Shown: positions 1 to 12,994 of the stretch, in pieces | How positions within the stretch are numbered: the first letter of the stretch is position 1 | Layout of the letters: the number at the start of each line of letters is the position of its first letter | DNA from: Apostichopus japonicus | Taxonomy: Eukaryota; Echinodermata; Holothuroidea; Aspidochirotida; Stichopodidae | Direction of reading: 5' to 3' | Assembly: GCF_037975245.1 (NCBI RefSeq) | Contig: NC_092568.1 | Location: 622,001 to 682,000, forward strand | DNA length: 60,000 nucleotides | Position numbers and translations under genes: made by a program | The notes under the pieces: model-generated | What the model saw: the letters and a program-made list of their open reading frames with translations, nothing else | The model's database searches: none | Told to the model about the DNA's origin: nothing

Positions 1-335
1 GAACTCGTAAACTTGAAAACAGTTTAATGTTATTCATATCTTCGTTTTCTTCAAATAGTGTCAACAGGCAAGCTTGTAGCGGCAAATGGGAGGGTTTCTG
101 AAAGTATGAAGTGAATTATAGCCATGCTTGAAAAACTCTCAGATTAGTTTAAAACACAGACCAAGATCTTTGCTTGCTAGAAGTCCCAAGTACAAATTAT
201 TTGACATTCAAGCAAAATTTGCCAATAATTTCTAACCATATTTAGACAATTCTAAGTGCTGCAACACTCTTGAAGATGTAAGAAAGCATTGGACATTTAA
301 ATATGATTCCATTTATTGACCTTTCTCTCTTTCAG
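1..335. other. Intron of P450-1 (5' side, no coding sequence seen)
   Basis: This AT-rich stretch precedes the first visible exon of P450-1. I find no membrane-anchor exon ending in the conserved L/I-PGPK motif that exon 1 of the other three genes carries, so exon 1 of P450-1 should lie upstream of the window. The stretch ends in a pyrimidine-rich tract and an AG acceptor at 334-335. Nothing else is recognised here. Confidence 0.7.
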
Positions 336-3300
336 GTTTCTATTTGGTAATTTGTCTCTTCTGCAGAGCGTCATGAAGGATGAAACAACTTTTGGAGAGG
401 CTTTCTTTGAGCTGTAAGGATAAATTCAGTTTTCTAATACAGTATAACATTTTCTTCAAGGACGATCCATTTTCTTTTAAATATTTGCATAATGCAAAAT
501 ACAACTTGATGTATCATCATGCAGGGATGTGCCCAAGATTTCCTGAGTGCCGGGTATACTGATCGCCGTCCTGGGGGAGGGGTCTAAGGTCTCCCCTTTG
601 AGAAATTTTGAAGGTGCTCAGATGCCAAATGCTGGCACTTGTGTAGCTTTTTAAGCACATACACAAGTACTAGTTTTGCTAACAATTTAAAAAATAAAAA
701 TGTTTACATTTTTAATATATTTTTGGGAAATATAGAACGTACCTGGTAAAAGTTATTAGTTTGTTTCAAAGAGATTTTACAAGGGATCCATTGAGAGCCG
801 TAAGTAATGTTTCTTGCATGCTTAACTGATGCATTATTAGTCTGTATGATTTTGGCATAGGCTAGGCCCAATTTATGTTGAATATATTGTTAGGAATGTC
901 GGGACTTTAGATAAAAATAGTGCTGGGCGGGATTCACGATTTTTAAGACAGTGCTGGGCGGTAATTTTTAGTGCTGGGCGAGGCCGCCCAGCGTGGGCAC
1001 ATCCCTGATCATGGCACTGGAACAAATTAACGATGTTGCCTCAAGCTCTTTAAAGTAGCAGAGAACACTGTAAACTTAAACTCTAATGTATACAACAAAA
1101 CCATTAAATATGTAAATGAGGGAATAATTTATGCCCTCCAATTAGTACCCTATATTTTGCATTACGTTTGTGATAGATGAGATTTAAGTTTGCCAATGTC
1201 TTTGAATGAATGTATTCAATGTTTTTTGCAATCAGGTTTAGACAACATCAAAATATTCCCAGACGTGAAGGACTGTTTATTAATTAATTAAACAACTCAA
1301 ATAATTAAGTGATCCGTAAATGCTGCTTTGAGGGTGTCTGTCTCTCTCAGTAAAATGTTTGTTGAAGTCTCAACATTAGTGACCTTTATTTGACTTCCTA
1401 GCATATTTAGGCAAATACTGATCTGAGCATAGATATGTTTTCTGTTCATACCTGTAGTCATAAAAAATATGGACCTGTGGTTCTGATATTTGCCTTACAC
1501 AAAGCCGTGGTTTCCATGACGGATCCAGCCATTATCAAGGTGAGTTTTCTCATGAAGTTGAGTGAAAGGGGTTCATAGTAAAGTTTCAAGCATCAGGGCT
1601 CATTCTGAGAGGAAAACACCAAGCATGTGTTATCATGGGGTCTATTTAGGGGTATAAGAGGGCTATTATGGGGCTTTCAAGGGACCTTTTCTTTCCTCAA
1701 CATTAAACAAACTTTTGTAAGATGCTGGTCTTATTTTAAGGATACATTGCTTTAGCAGTCAAGTGTACATAATGGATATAAATGTACTCATTAGATTTTG
1801 AGTTGTTAGTAGGAATTTTCGGAGACCATATTGCATGACCACAACGCTCCATTCTTTATAAAGTTTGCCCAAGGAACTTGTTTGCTGTTGGAATCCACTT
1901 TTATATCAAATTAACGATTCGCTGTTCAATAAAGAGTCTGTTTAAATGCTCTGTGTTAAGATCTTTTCTATAATTTCTTTAGGAAGTTCTTACGAACGAC
2001 AAATATGTCAAGCCAGCTGAGAACTATACAGTGTTTGTCGAATTATTCGGGGAACGTTTTGGCGGATATAGCCTCGTAAGCGAAACCAATCATGAAAAAT
2101 GGGCACGGCACCGGAGAGTCCTCAATCCAGCATTTCATCGTCAGTGAGTAAACCAATCATTTTAGTTTGGTCTTTAATGACTTCATGGTCATGGTGGCCC
2201 CATTTGGTAGATATTTGCATGACAACTTTTCAGGTAACGAAACATATTTGGATGTTTGTATAATGAGTGTCATTTGTGTTGTACCTTTGCTATTAAACTG
2301 AAAAAAGTTGACAATGTGGTAGCTCAAGAAGGATAAAAGAAGCCTATTGTGTTTGGTGGATGTGTAAAGGTCAGCAGGGGTCAAATTGCAACTTAAACAT
2401 AATACATCAAGAAGGGAAGCTTGTATAAAAGTGCAGATCTCAGAGCTGATATAAGGATTCCCAATTTGCACAAGTATAGCTTGTTGGAAGATACAAGTCA
2501 AAGATCAGCAGATCTCACAGCATGAAACCTTGTAAACAAGGTATCTCTGGAAGGACAAAGTTAGGTACGATAGCAAAGTTAACACATGGATTCCCCAGTT
2601 TAGGCCCAACTCTCTTATTGCTTCTAGTGCAAATTAATATTGGCATTTTACCAGGAGGCTTTATGTTGCATGTGAATGGATCTTGAGAAGATGTACAAAG
2701 TAATAAAAAATGATGCCGATCTCAAACATATTCTATTTTTATTTCCCCCTCCAATTGGCCAAAATAAACCATGGCACCATGTTTAGAAACAAGAGTAAAG
2801 TTCCTACCCAATTGTTGATGTATTTACTGGAAACTTTAGGTTGACATAGCAGAAAAGAAAAGATCAATATAGAAAGCCTCAAATTAACACCATTTTTGCA
2901 CAAAAATCCAGAGTCTGTTCAGTGTAAAGTATTCAACAAAAGTATGCATTTTATTCAAAGTAAACCAAGAAAACCCTTACAATACTCTATTCTTATGTCA
3001 GTAATGATAGAACCCAATAGCTCCAATATCTTAATTTTTTTCAACCCACAGGTACCTGAGGGAGTTAATGTATATTTTTAACGATAGTGCTGGTCGCATG
3101 GTGCAATACCTCACTACCAAGGCTGATGGCAAAACGGAAGTCAGCATGGTAGACACAATAGGAAGAGTGACTGTTGAGGCGATTGCCAAGGTGAATCAGC
3201 AGATGACCTATTAGTTTAATCGATGTCTTTATTGATTTGTGGTTGACCGAGGGATGTGCTGGGTAATGATACGGTCTCTTCTACCACGGCAGTCTCTTCT

Positions 3301-6300
3301 CCAGAATTTTTGATTTTCTTACGATTGAGAGTATCACTTTTGCAAAAGGATTTTTCAACTTTGATTGCAGCTTTTCAAATTTTGACTGCTTTTATTTGTT
3401 TCACTACCTGTAATATTTGTATCTGGCAACAGTTGCCGAGTACATTAAATTTCGCAGGTTTTTATATTCAATCAGAGAGAATTGCACTGAGATTGACGCT
3501 ACAAGCTTAGATCAACGTCACTATTAAAACAAACATATTCTATACATTCTCAATCTCCATGCTAGTGGGATTTAGCAGAGGGTTTGTAATGGGGGGGGGG
3601 GGGGAATACTCCAACAGTTGGTGCCTGGGAGTACCTGTGAGTATGGGTCTAAGCTGTCCACTTCGTCCACCATTTTAATTGTCACCTTCCTAATGCTGCT
3701 TTCTTTATTTCGTGCCAGGCTGGTTTTTCCATGGATGAGGACATGATCTTTCAGAAGTCTACATTCAGAGATGCTATTGCTCTGTGTTTTGAAGCGGGAC
3801 GTAAAGTTAACATCGATCCACTCCTACAAGTAAGCTTCCTGATGACCTTGTTCCTTTCACTGTTTTTTTAAAATTTTACTATAGTCATAGCTCTGTGATG
3901 TTGTAGTATCTAAAAGTTAACAAATTTGCAACAGTGTTAATTGGTACAAAGAATTAAGTTTCTCTTGAAGTGACACATGTCTAATTTGACATCGTATCGA
4001 AGCCTAACTGCTGTTTGTGTAACTAGGAGTTTGCTGATAGCTTTATGTCTGTGTATTGTCTGGATGTTATGGTTTAATTCGCTATTTCCTTGTCGAAGGG
4101 CAAGGAAGGCAGAACAATGTTCTATGAAAATGGGGGGGGGGACGGGGGGGCAGGGGAGGGAGAGCACAAACTCTAAGGGTCAAGTGAATTGAGGGGGCAA
4201 CCAAAATCATGTTACCATGGTAAGCTGATTTGAGTCTTCCTGTCATTTCTGTAAGGGAGGATAAGTCTTTCAAGATGAGCATCTGCTTTTGCATGTCAAT
4301 AACTGATTGCATTATTTACTTTAATAATAAGTGCCACAAATGATCAATCCAACATGAAGCGGACAAAATCCCATAAGAACCTATTCCTTAGCTGGCCTGT
4401 GCACTGTATAGCAGATGTTATATGAAATGATGCATTTCTGTTTAAAGGTTTTTTATTTTGCTGCATGGGTAATGTGAGCCAAACAATCCAGGTACAACAT
4501 GAAACTAGATGAAATACAAGGAGTTAAACAGCAAATATCTTGGTTACCTGCTATGTCCTATTACTTGATATTAGAAATATGCTGTACTTCAAACTGAGGC
4601 ACCCTCCTTTCTCTAAGCAAAAGTTATGAGCAAGTAAATACCAAACTTGATTCATTTCTCAACATTTGTGAACCAGACACTTTCCATATTAGTATTGATC
4701 ACATGTGCAAACAACAAACTGGAGAATTTTTTTATTTTTTCACTTTTTTAATTTATTTTATGATTTGAAATGCTTATGAACTACTTATAAAAAAATATCA
4801 CCAGAAAGTCAGAGAGTCTAATTGATATTATATTGTGATGTAGCAATCACTGATTCATCTGCCAGCATTTTGACTGAAAATTTGAAGGTTACTTTCACGA
4901 AAAAAGAAAGAAAATGCACTATTTAAACCAAGAGTTTTCTTGACTGCTGTTATTACACTACAAATATAACGTGCTGCAATTTTTTATTTTAGTACAACCC
5001 CTTCAAGGAAGCGAGAGACTACAGAGCCAAAACCAAAGAAGCGATTCACCTTTTACGAGATACTGCAGAGAGGATGATAAGACAGAGACTGAAAGACCAG
5101 CAGGAAGGAAAGAAACTACCCAAAGATATCTTGAGTTACATCATCAAAACTGCCATGGTGGACGAGAAGTTTCAGATGGTTGAAATGGTCGATGAGTTTG
5201 TTGCATTTTTTGGAGCAGGTGAGATGAAAATTTTTCCCTCTTATAAAAAAGGCAGTCAAATCTGTAAACACATTGTCCCATGATGCAGTTTACGTTGGCA
5301 TTCCATCATCAACGTATAGTTTGATTTCTGCTAAATGCATGTAAATTAAAGAGTAATGTAGAAAAGAAAGGGCAGAGTTTGTCTGCTTACCAATTAAGTC
5401 GCCTGCAGATACATGGAAATAGCATACTACAGATACTTTATAGTTTAGGTTTGGTAGCATGTGTAATGTTCAAACTGTATTCCACTCACTTAGACCAAAA
5501 CCCCTAGCAACATAATGGACCAGTCCACTCATCCTCTCAACTCCCACTGGTTTAGAGTTTCAGCATAGCAACTAATTACATCATCAAGGTCATAGGTTAT
5601 CTCTATTTCTACACCATAATTAGCAGTAGCAGAGAGTGTAATATATATATATATTTAGCGACACAGTACAACCAATGTTGTGTCCTTCTGTAGCAAATCA
5701 TTTTTCCATCGACTATGGAGCATTACAGCAGGGATTGTTTTATTTAATAAACTTACAAGACAATAATGTGAGAGTGTAATATACTTTAAAGTTGAACACT
5801 ATGTGACATCACAGGTCAATGAAAAACACTATTAAATTGAAGACTATGTCATTTGACACTCCTAGTTAAAAGGTATTCAAAAACTTGAATACTATGTGAA
5901 ACTAAGTTTATTTATATTTAAGACTTTCACTTTAATACTATGTGACACTATGAGGTAAAGTTACAACATAAGCTTAAACATTATGTTACAGTTAATAGGT
6001 ATGCAAGTTATAAACTTGAGTACTATGTGAAACTAAGTTTATTTAATATTTAAAACTTTTACTTTAATACTATGTGACGCTATGAGGTAAAGTTGCAACA
6101 TAAGCTTAAACATTATGTTACAGTAAAAAGTTATGCAAGTTATAAACTTGAATACTATGTGACACTTAATTGAAATTCTTCATCATTTTCTCTTCTCCGT
6201 AGGATCGGATACAACTGGAAATCTTCTCAACTTCACTTTGCTATGCCTTAGTCAGAACCCTCATGTAATGGAAAGGTACTAAGCTGACCCACTTTCTTAA

Positions 6301-9300
6301 AAATTATATGTGATAACATCTGCAAAGCAAAATACTGTTACCTTTAATATTACCTGCCACACTCATTCTAACTCATCCATCGTCCCTCCCTCAGAACCGC
6401 CACCCCCATGCCCATCCCCAACCCCTCCACCATGCACTAATAGACACGGTATTCTTTAACCGAGTAACAATTTTTAGTGTTCCCTTCATCTCACTGTCTA
6501 CCTCTCATTCGTAGTACGAAACTTTGCTTAAAAACACTGTAGAGACAACCAACCTTTAATTATAGTATAAATTGGAAGTGAGCACATGTATGGCATTAGC
6601 ATGATTTGAAGATGTCTCAAATATGTCTCATTATGAATGGGTCATTCCGGGTCAAATCACAGATGGCTGTTGCTCGACCAAATATTATCACCTTTTCTTG
6701 CATGATTAGAACACCATGAATTAAGCTTACTGAGAAAATTTCAGTTTCAGCAATGCAACTGAAATTTTCAGAAGATACTTTAATTCACAGTGTTTCAAGC
6801 ATAAAGTCAAGTTTTAGAAGAGGTCGAACTACAGCATACTCCAAAATCTGGTGTATTGATATGGAATAATCCGAATGTTGATATTGAAGGTCTTCCTCCC
6901 TCTCATCTGACGTTATCATTTTCTTTGTTCTGCCTAGGCTGTTAGAAGAAATTGATACAGTCATCGGTGATAAAGAGGATTTACTTTATGAAGATATTGC
7001 AAAACTAGAGTACATGATGTTGGTAAGTTATGTTGTTACAATACAACCATATTGTATACTCTGATATTTATCAAAAATATCAGTTTTTGCAGCAGATATC
7101 ACTTTGTTAAGTCGCCTGAACCATATTGAATTTGTTCTCATAAAAAAATTGCAATCCAACATTTCCAAGCAGACGACTGAGGTGGACCATACATATTCAA
7201 TTTTTTTATCTCTTTCTACATCTATTTACATGGACTTTATCACCACTGAAATTTCTTTGTAGCCATCAGCATGCATCTGTTATTTTGATTAAACCTCTTC
7301 TAAGATTCTTGTGAACTGTTAAAGATACGTGCCTGTTTTTTGATTGATTGCATTATTTACATGCTTGAATTGTTTGTACACCAGTGTTGGCACACCGTCA
7401 TTAATCAAGTTCTCTATCATTTCTTGATGTTCGCAGGTTTTGAAAGAAACACTTCGGCTTTTTCCACCCGTCATTGGCACAGGTCGAAGAAATCCCGAAG
7501 AATTGCAATGTTTGGGTCACAGAGTACCAGCTAACACTATGCTGTTTGTGAGTTTAACTTTATGTAAATGATGAGTCAATGGTAGAGTCTTCTCTTACTA
7601 TAACAAATGATGATTTCCCATTCCCTCCCCCCCAAATCATAATGATCTCATCCAGTCCCACTTTGTAGCCTTGCCTCAGTCTTAGCTTCTTCAACACAAC
7701 CTAATAGTGATGACAACAGTTCATCAGTCCAAGTCTTGTTACTTTTAAACCATTCTTTTTTGGTAATTTAATCAAACTTATTCTTTGTGTTCATCTGATG
7801 AGTTTCATTAGCATTTATCCTTCACAAAGTTTTAGACCAATGTGATATTTGATTTGTGATCACAAAAATCTTACACTTTCAAGTGTTGGTTGTAGGGAGC
7901 TGTGAGGGTTATCCACCCATTTGGATTAATGAACCTCCTGAGATATTTATAGTGTAATCATTAAAATGTAACCTTGACAGTTCTCTGTGATGGTTAATGA
8001 CATGTCTCGATTGTATGTGTAATCCATAACACTTTAGACACAAAATAAATGTTGATATGTTGTAGAATGTTAAAACATATTGCCATCAGTGTATGTTTGT
8101 AGGTGTAATCCATAACACTTTAGACACAAAATAAATGTTGATATGTTGTAGAATGTTAAAACATATTGCCATCAGTGTATGTTTGTACGTGTAATCCATA
8201 ACACTTTAGACACAAAATAAATGCTGATATGTTGTAGAATGTTAAAATATATTGCCATCAGTGTATGTTTGTATGTGTAATCCATAACACTTTAGACACA
8301 AAATAAATGTTGATATGTTGTAGAATGTTAAAACATATTGCCATCAGTGTATGTTTGTAAGTGGAATCCATAACACTTAAGACACAAAATAAATGTTGAT
8401 ATGTTGTAGAATGTTAAAATATATTGCCATCAGTGTATGTTTGTATGTGTAAACCATAACACTTTAGACACAAAATAAATGTTGATATGTTGTAGATGGT
8501 TAAAACATATTGCCATCAGTGTATGTATGTTTGTAGGTGTATTCCATAACACTTTAGACACAAAATAAATGATGATATGTTGTAGAATGTTAAAATATAT
8601 TGGCATCAGTGTATGTTTGTATGTGTAATCCATAACACTTTAGACACAGTAATGTTGACTTGTTGTAGAATGTTAAAATATATTGCCATCAGTGTATGTT
8701 TGTATGTGTAATCCATAACACTTTAGACACAAAATAAATGTTGATATATTGTAGATGGTTAAAACATATTGCCATCAGTGTATGTTTGTAGGTGCAATCC
8801 ATAACACTTTAGACACAAAATAAATGTTGATATGTTGTAGAATGTTAAAACATATTGCCATCAGTGTATGTTTGTAGGTGTAATCCATAACACTTTAGAT
8901 ACAAAATAAATGTTGATATGTAGAATGTTAAAATATATTGCCATCATTGTATGTTGTATCTGTAATCCATAACACTTTAGACACAAAATAAATGTTGATA
9001 TGTAGAATGTTAAAACATATTGCCATCAGTGTATGTTTGTATGTGTAAACCATAACACTTTAGACACAAAATAAATGTTGATATGTTGTAGAATGTTAAA
9101 ATATATTGCTATCAGTGTATGTTTGTATGTGTAACCCATAACACTTCATTATCTTGAGAACATTTATAGATATTACAAATACTCAAACATTTTTCTCATT
9201 TCTAGAATGGCAAGACAAATATTCTGCCTAAATAAAGTGTTTTGCAGTTAAAGTATGATTGCCCATAATGTTCCAATGATAAATGTTGTTTCAATTTCAT

Positions 9301-10501
9301 CACAATTTGCTGATGCTTCAGTACACAAACTTGGAAAAAAAAGTTCTCTTTTTGCATCTGTCTTGAATATGGAGAACAAAAACCCAAATCATAATCCTGT
9401 TGGTGTCTTTTTTAATGATCCATTTTTCTTTTGTATTCTCTTGCAGTTGGTTACCTATGTGATGTGTAGGCAAGAGCAGTTCTTCAAAGATCCATTGACC
9501 TTTGACCCTGAGAGATTTAGAAGAGATGAAGACAGGTGATGAAAAAATTTCTTGCAGAAATTTATTAGATGACAAAGTTATGAAAGTTGGGTGACAGTAG
9601 GCCAGGCAGGGTTGGGGGAGGGGTACAGGAAGGGGATTAATAATTTAAAGAAATTGTGGTGGAAAATGGTATGCCTTGTGGGGCACATCTGCATGAGTTC
9701 AAATCCCAGTATTCTAAAAACAAAATTCTTCAAAATTTATTTATAATTTCCCAGTCAGTTTTCTGTGATTATTCACTTGAACAATAGGCAACTCAAAACA
9801 TAGAAACGTTTAACAATGCATCACAGATACCTAACCAAGCTTTTCTATATTCTAAATGGAAGTAGAGCTGCAAAAATCAAAGAAAAAAAATAGAATACCT
9901 TCCCGCACCCCCACTCCACCCCCCAAATGGATCTGAAAAGTTCCTCATAAGACAGTGAATAGATGGTTCAAGGAAGATATCTGCTATGATATTCTATTCA
10001 CATTTGGGACATTTCATGTTATTTTAGATTTTGTAGAATTAAACGATCAAAAGAAACACTTCAGTTGTTTTTCATTTCACTTCACAGCCCACTTTATGCT
10101 TACTTTCCATTTTCCATGGGGTCAAGATCCTGCATTGGTCAGCATTTTGCTTTGGTAAGTTCTTCTTCTTTTTTTTTCCATTCCCTCTTCAAATGCATTT
10201 TTCCTTTCATAAGCAAATCTTGCACTCACAATATCTGGTACCAATACTTAGACTAAAAAACGAGATGCCTTTTGCAGAGCTGGACGTGTGGAAATGTTTC
10301 TTCTGTGGACAACATGTTTTTAATTTTTATTCTTTACTCATCTTTCTCTAGATTGAAGCAAGGGTTGTTCTGGTCAAGCTCTTTCAGAAGTTGAACCTTA
10401 AGTTGGTTCCCGGACAGAAACTTGGTATGGTTGACCGCTTGACCATGAGGCCCTCTAGTCAGTGTCTTCACTACATCACAGAAAGAAGCAAATCTCCTTA
10501 A
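336..10501 (+). CDS. CYP46A1-like: Cytochrome P450, CYP46A1-like (P450-1), 5' partial, exons 2-13
   Basis: Membrane-bound heme monooxygenase of the CYP46 clan; the best known member is the ER enzyme cholesterol 24-hydroxylase. Exons: 336-413, 1458-1539, 1983-2143, 3052-3190, 3719-3829, 4993-5218, 6203-6275, 6938-7022, 7437-7547, 9447-9535, 10088-10154, 10352-10501 (stop TAA 10499-10501). They join in one frame to 456 residues; exon 1 with the anchor is outside the window. Visible motifs: I-helix AGSDTT across exons 7/8 (aspartate where the paralogs have glutamate), KETLR (ExxR) at the start of exon 10, FDPERF in exon 11, and the heme loop FSMGSRSCIG with the thiolate Cys codon at 10131-10133. 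The C-terminal LVPGQKLG is typical of CYP46. It is closest by eye to P450-4, sharing the 111-nt exon 6 and the FFGAG and LVPGQKLG stretches. All junctions are GT-AG. The CYP46-clan call is firm; the substrate is unknown. Confidence 0.93.
522..1007. mobile_element. TIR-bearing MITE in P450-1 intron (CAGGGATGTGCCCA termini)
   Basis: Perfect 14-bp terminal inverted repeats CAGGGATGTGCCCA (522-535) and its complement (994-1007) enclose 486 bp without coding potential. The hexamer ATCATG directly abuts both ends (516-521 and 1008-1013) as a candidate target-site duplication. Near the right end GTGCTGGGCG occurs three times (about 921-980), followed by an inverted GCCCAGC, which are subterminal repeats typical of non-autonomous DNA transposons. 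The CAGGG terminus resembles hAT elements, but hAT duplications are usually 8 bp, so the superfamily is left open. Confidence 0.8.
5881..6180. repeat. ~131-bp tandem duplication in P450-1 intron
   Basis: A block beginning AAACTTGA(A/G)TACTATGTGA recurs at about 5881, 6012 and 6144, a period of 131-132 bp. The first two copies are nearly complete and the third is partial. Weaker related fragments (ACTATGTGACA) start near 5795. The array ends just before the acceptor of exon 8 (6203). Confidence 0.85.
8019..9150. repeat. 86-bp minisatellite, about 13 copies, in P450-1 intron
   Basis: The anchor CATAACACTTTAGACAC recurs at 8025, 8111, 8197, 8283, 8369, 8455 and onward to about 9138. The basic period is 86 bp, with a few units altered by small indels (for example one with an added GTAT near 8524). 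Units are very similar, differing at scattered sites, which points to recent expansion or homogenisation. It lies between exons 10 and 11, makes up most of that 1.9-kb intron and has no coding capacity. Confidence 0.96.
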
Positions 10502-11214
10502 AGCAGCTTGATAAATTTGTAACAACACCCCTTGTCTTTTTTTGCAAATACTCCATGTGCATAAGCTTTGTTGACAGTTTTGAACCTTTGGAATATTGTC
10601 CTAAAAGATGTTGAGATAATCTCAAAAGTCTGTTATTGCTCTTCAAACTAAACAGCAGAAGAAACAAAAGGTCCATGCATATGAAACTTTCATTGGCAGA
10701 TTTGCATGTGTTATTGTGTAAACGTACTTTGCAGATAAAAAATGGGCCAAAATGTACAAAGTAGAGTCTAATTGTACCTTATCGTGTAATTAATTGGAAG
10801 TTAGTGGAATACAATTATGTAATTTTTGTATGAATTGCAATTTGCAAACAAAAATATTCAAATCGTCTTTCAACAAGGTCAAGTTTATTCGTGTTGTGGT
10901 ATCTAGTAGCAAGATGGGATACAACTAGTCTACTTATAAAGATCCACTATGTCTTTCAAAATGGATAAATCAGGACATCAGAATTTATGTCATTTGAGAA
11001 ATGCTTTATTTTTTTGATTGATAAAGAAACTCATAAAGCTAATTAAATTAACTCATCATTTGCGCTGTGGTAATCCTTTCTTTCTTGCAAGAATCACCAG
11101 TTTAATTCTACAAAAGCTGAAATATTTTAAAACTCTAACGAGTCATTTTCTATATTGTGAGTACGATCAATAGTTAGGTAATCTATATACATACAGATAC
11201 ATATATTTCACTGT

Positions 11215-11246
11215 TAGATATATATATATATATACACATATATATG

Positions 11247-11279
<33 letters not shown>

Positions 11280-11281
11280 TA
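11215..11281. repeat. (TA)n microsatellite
   Basis: A run of TA dinucleotides with occasional C or G interruptions, downstream of P450-1. Confidence 0.9.
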
Positions 11282-12544
11282 TAATGTCAAAATTCAATGA
11301 ACTGCTGCAAACTATTCTGTATTTACTTATTTCGCCTTGTTTTTGATTTGTATATGTACTATTTTATACGGATTCTGTTTTCAATTAAATTTGTCATGTA
11401 TAAGGTGCAAAGACTGAGACGACATATTTATAGCTGGCAACATAATGTTACATTGCTAATGTTTTAAAACTGTTGTAGTCTGCTTTTGATGTTCCACTTT
11501 ACCATACTGTAGTACTAGTGCAGGGACTGCAGAGATGGGGGGCTGAGGGGCTTTCTCCCCACCCCCCACTTTTTACCTAAACTCTGATAAAAAAATAAAA
11601 AAAGGTGAATTTCAAAGGAGTTTTGATATTTTTTGCTAACAATCTCTTTATACCATTTACTAACACTCTCCTTTCGCGTGGACAGCTGTCTCCATGTGGT
11701 ATTCATATGTGTTGGCTTGTTTGTGCTCATACAAAGAGGAATATTTACATAGCTGACAGAGCAATGATTGATCTACATGTTGAATTGACAAAGTTTTTCT
11801 TATGTTGATGGCCTGTTTAAGCTTCCGTAGTGATCGTTTCTTGTGGATGCTATGAGTTGTATGTACGTACGTACGTGCATGTCACGTCACAACAATGAAC
11901 TATCGATACACTAGTCTAGGGTCGCCTTTTTGTGTTTTTCACGGCTGGATTCACAAAATCTGGCCGTTTGGAACTTCCCATGGCCGTCAAAATATGATCT
12001 GGCCCTGAAACAACAAAAAAATGATTGGCAGAAATTTGGCAATATCACAATTTTATGGCAAAGTAGTTTTTAATAATTTCAACTAAATTGTAGCGGTTTA
12101 GTCTTACACTTTCAACTTATCAAAAACTTATCAAAAGTCAAATCTGTTTACTGTCAAATCACAGCGATTTGTTTCGCTCACTAAACAAGACCTTGAGAGC
12201 AGATGGAATAATGATAGCCTTAAGAGATTTTATGGAACAATTCTCCATTAAATAGAACTTCACTGATCAAGTTCGGACCCTACTTTACCGAGAAAGAGGC
12301 TTGCCCTTGCTTGGGTAGAAGTCGGGCCAGGCATGCCATCATTCCCTGCAAACACCAGAAAAAAAACCACGTCAGGTGTATTTATTTCGAAGCTATTGAC
12401 CTGGTGGTATTTGCAATCGACCAGCGTTTCAATTAACCACCTTTCCACGTGTTTGTGAAACTAGAGTCCCTATTGTTAAAATATCGTATTCGGCTGCAAG
12501 ATGGTTGAAAACATGGCTTCGTTCAAACAAGATTCAACAAATAT

Positions 12545-12589
12545 ATATTCAACAATATATATATATATATATATATGTATGTGTATATG

Positions 12590-12638
<49 letters not shown>

Positions 12639-12676
12639 GTATATATATATGTATATATATATGTATATATATATGT
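12545..12676. repeat. (TA)n / TATG microsatellite
   Basis: Alternating TA blocks punctuated by GTA units. Translation in two overlapping frames gives runs of Tyr and Ile, an artefact of the repeat and not a gene. It abuts the foldback repeat at 12714. Confidence 0.95.
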
Positions 12677-12713
12677 ATTTATTTCTGCAGAATGTTCAAT
12701 TGTTCACTTCATT

Positions 12714-12994
12714 CCAACTGAGCAATTGAACAATTTTCTGCTAAATGTTTAATTGACAACTTCAATGTCGTCAATTCTACAATTTTCTGCAAACTGTTCA
12801 ATTGTTCACTTCATTCCAATTTCAGGCTGACCAAGTGAACAATTTTCTGCAAAATGTTTAATTGACAACTTATCATATCTCGTCAATTCAACTATTTTCT
12901 GTAAAATTCATTTTGCAGACAACTGTTGAGTTGACGTGAGACGACACGTTGTCAATTAAACATGTTGCAGAAAAATGTTCAATTGCTCAGTTGG
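12714..12994. repeat. Foldback element with ~47-bp inverted arms
   Basis: The left arm (12714-12760, beginning CCAACTGAGCAATTGAAC) is matched in reverse complement by 12948-12994 (ending GTTCAATTGCTCAGTTGG) with few differences. Between the arms, a unit containing GTTCAATTGTTCACTTCATT and AATTTTCTGC is repeated about 115 bp apart (from about 12691 and 12806). No coding potential is seen. It is compatible with a foldback-type or decayed MITE; the family is not recognised. Confidence 0.75.

Noticed and set aside
8019-9150. CRISPR-like array
   Set aside because: The repeats are contiguous 86-bp units with no unique spacers, inside a eukaryotic intron.
12501-12752. Tyr/Ile-rich open frames
   Set aside because: They are translations of a TA/GTA microsatellite in two overlapping frames.
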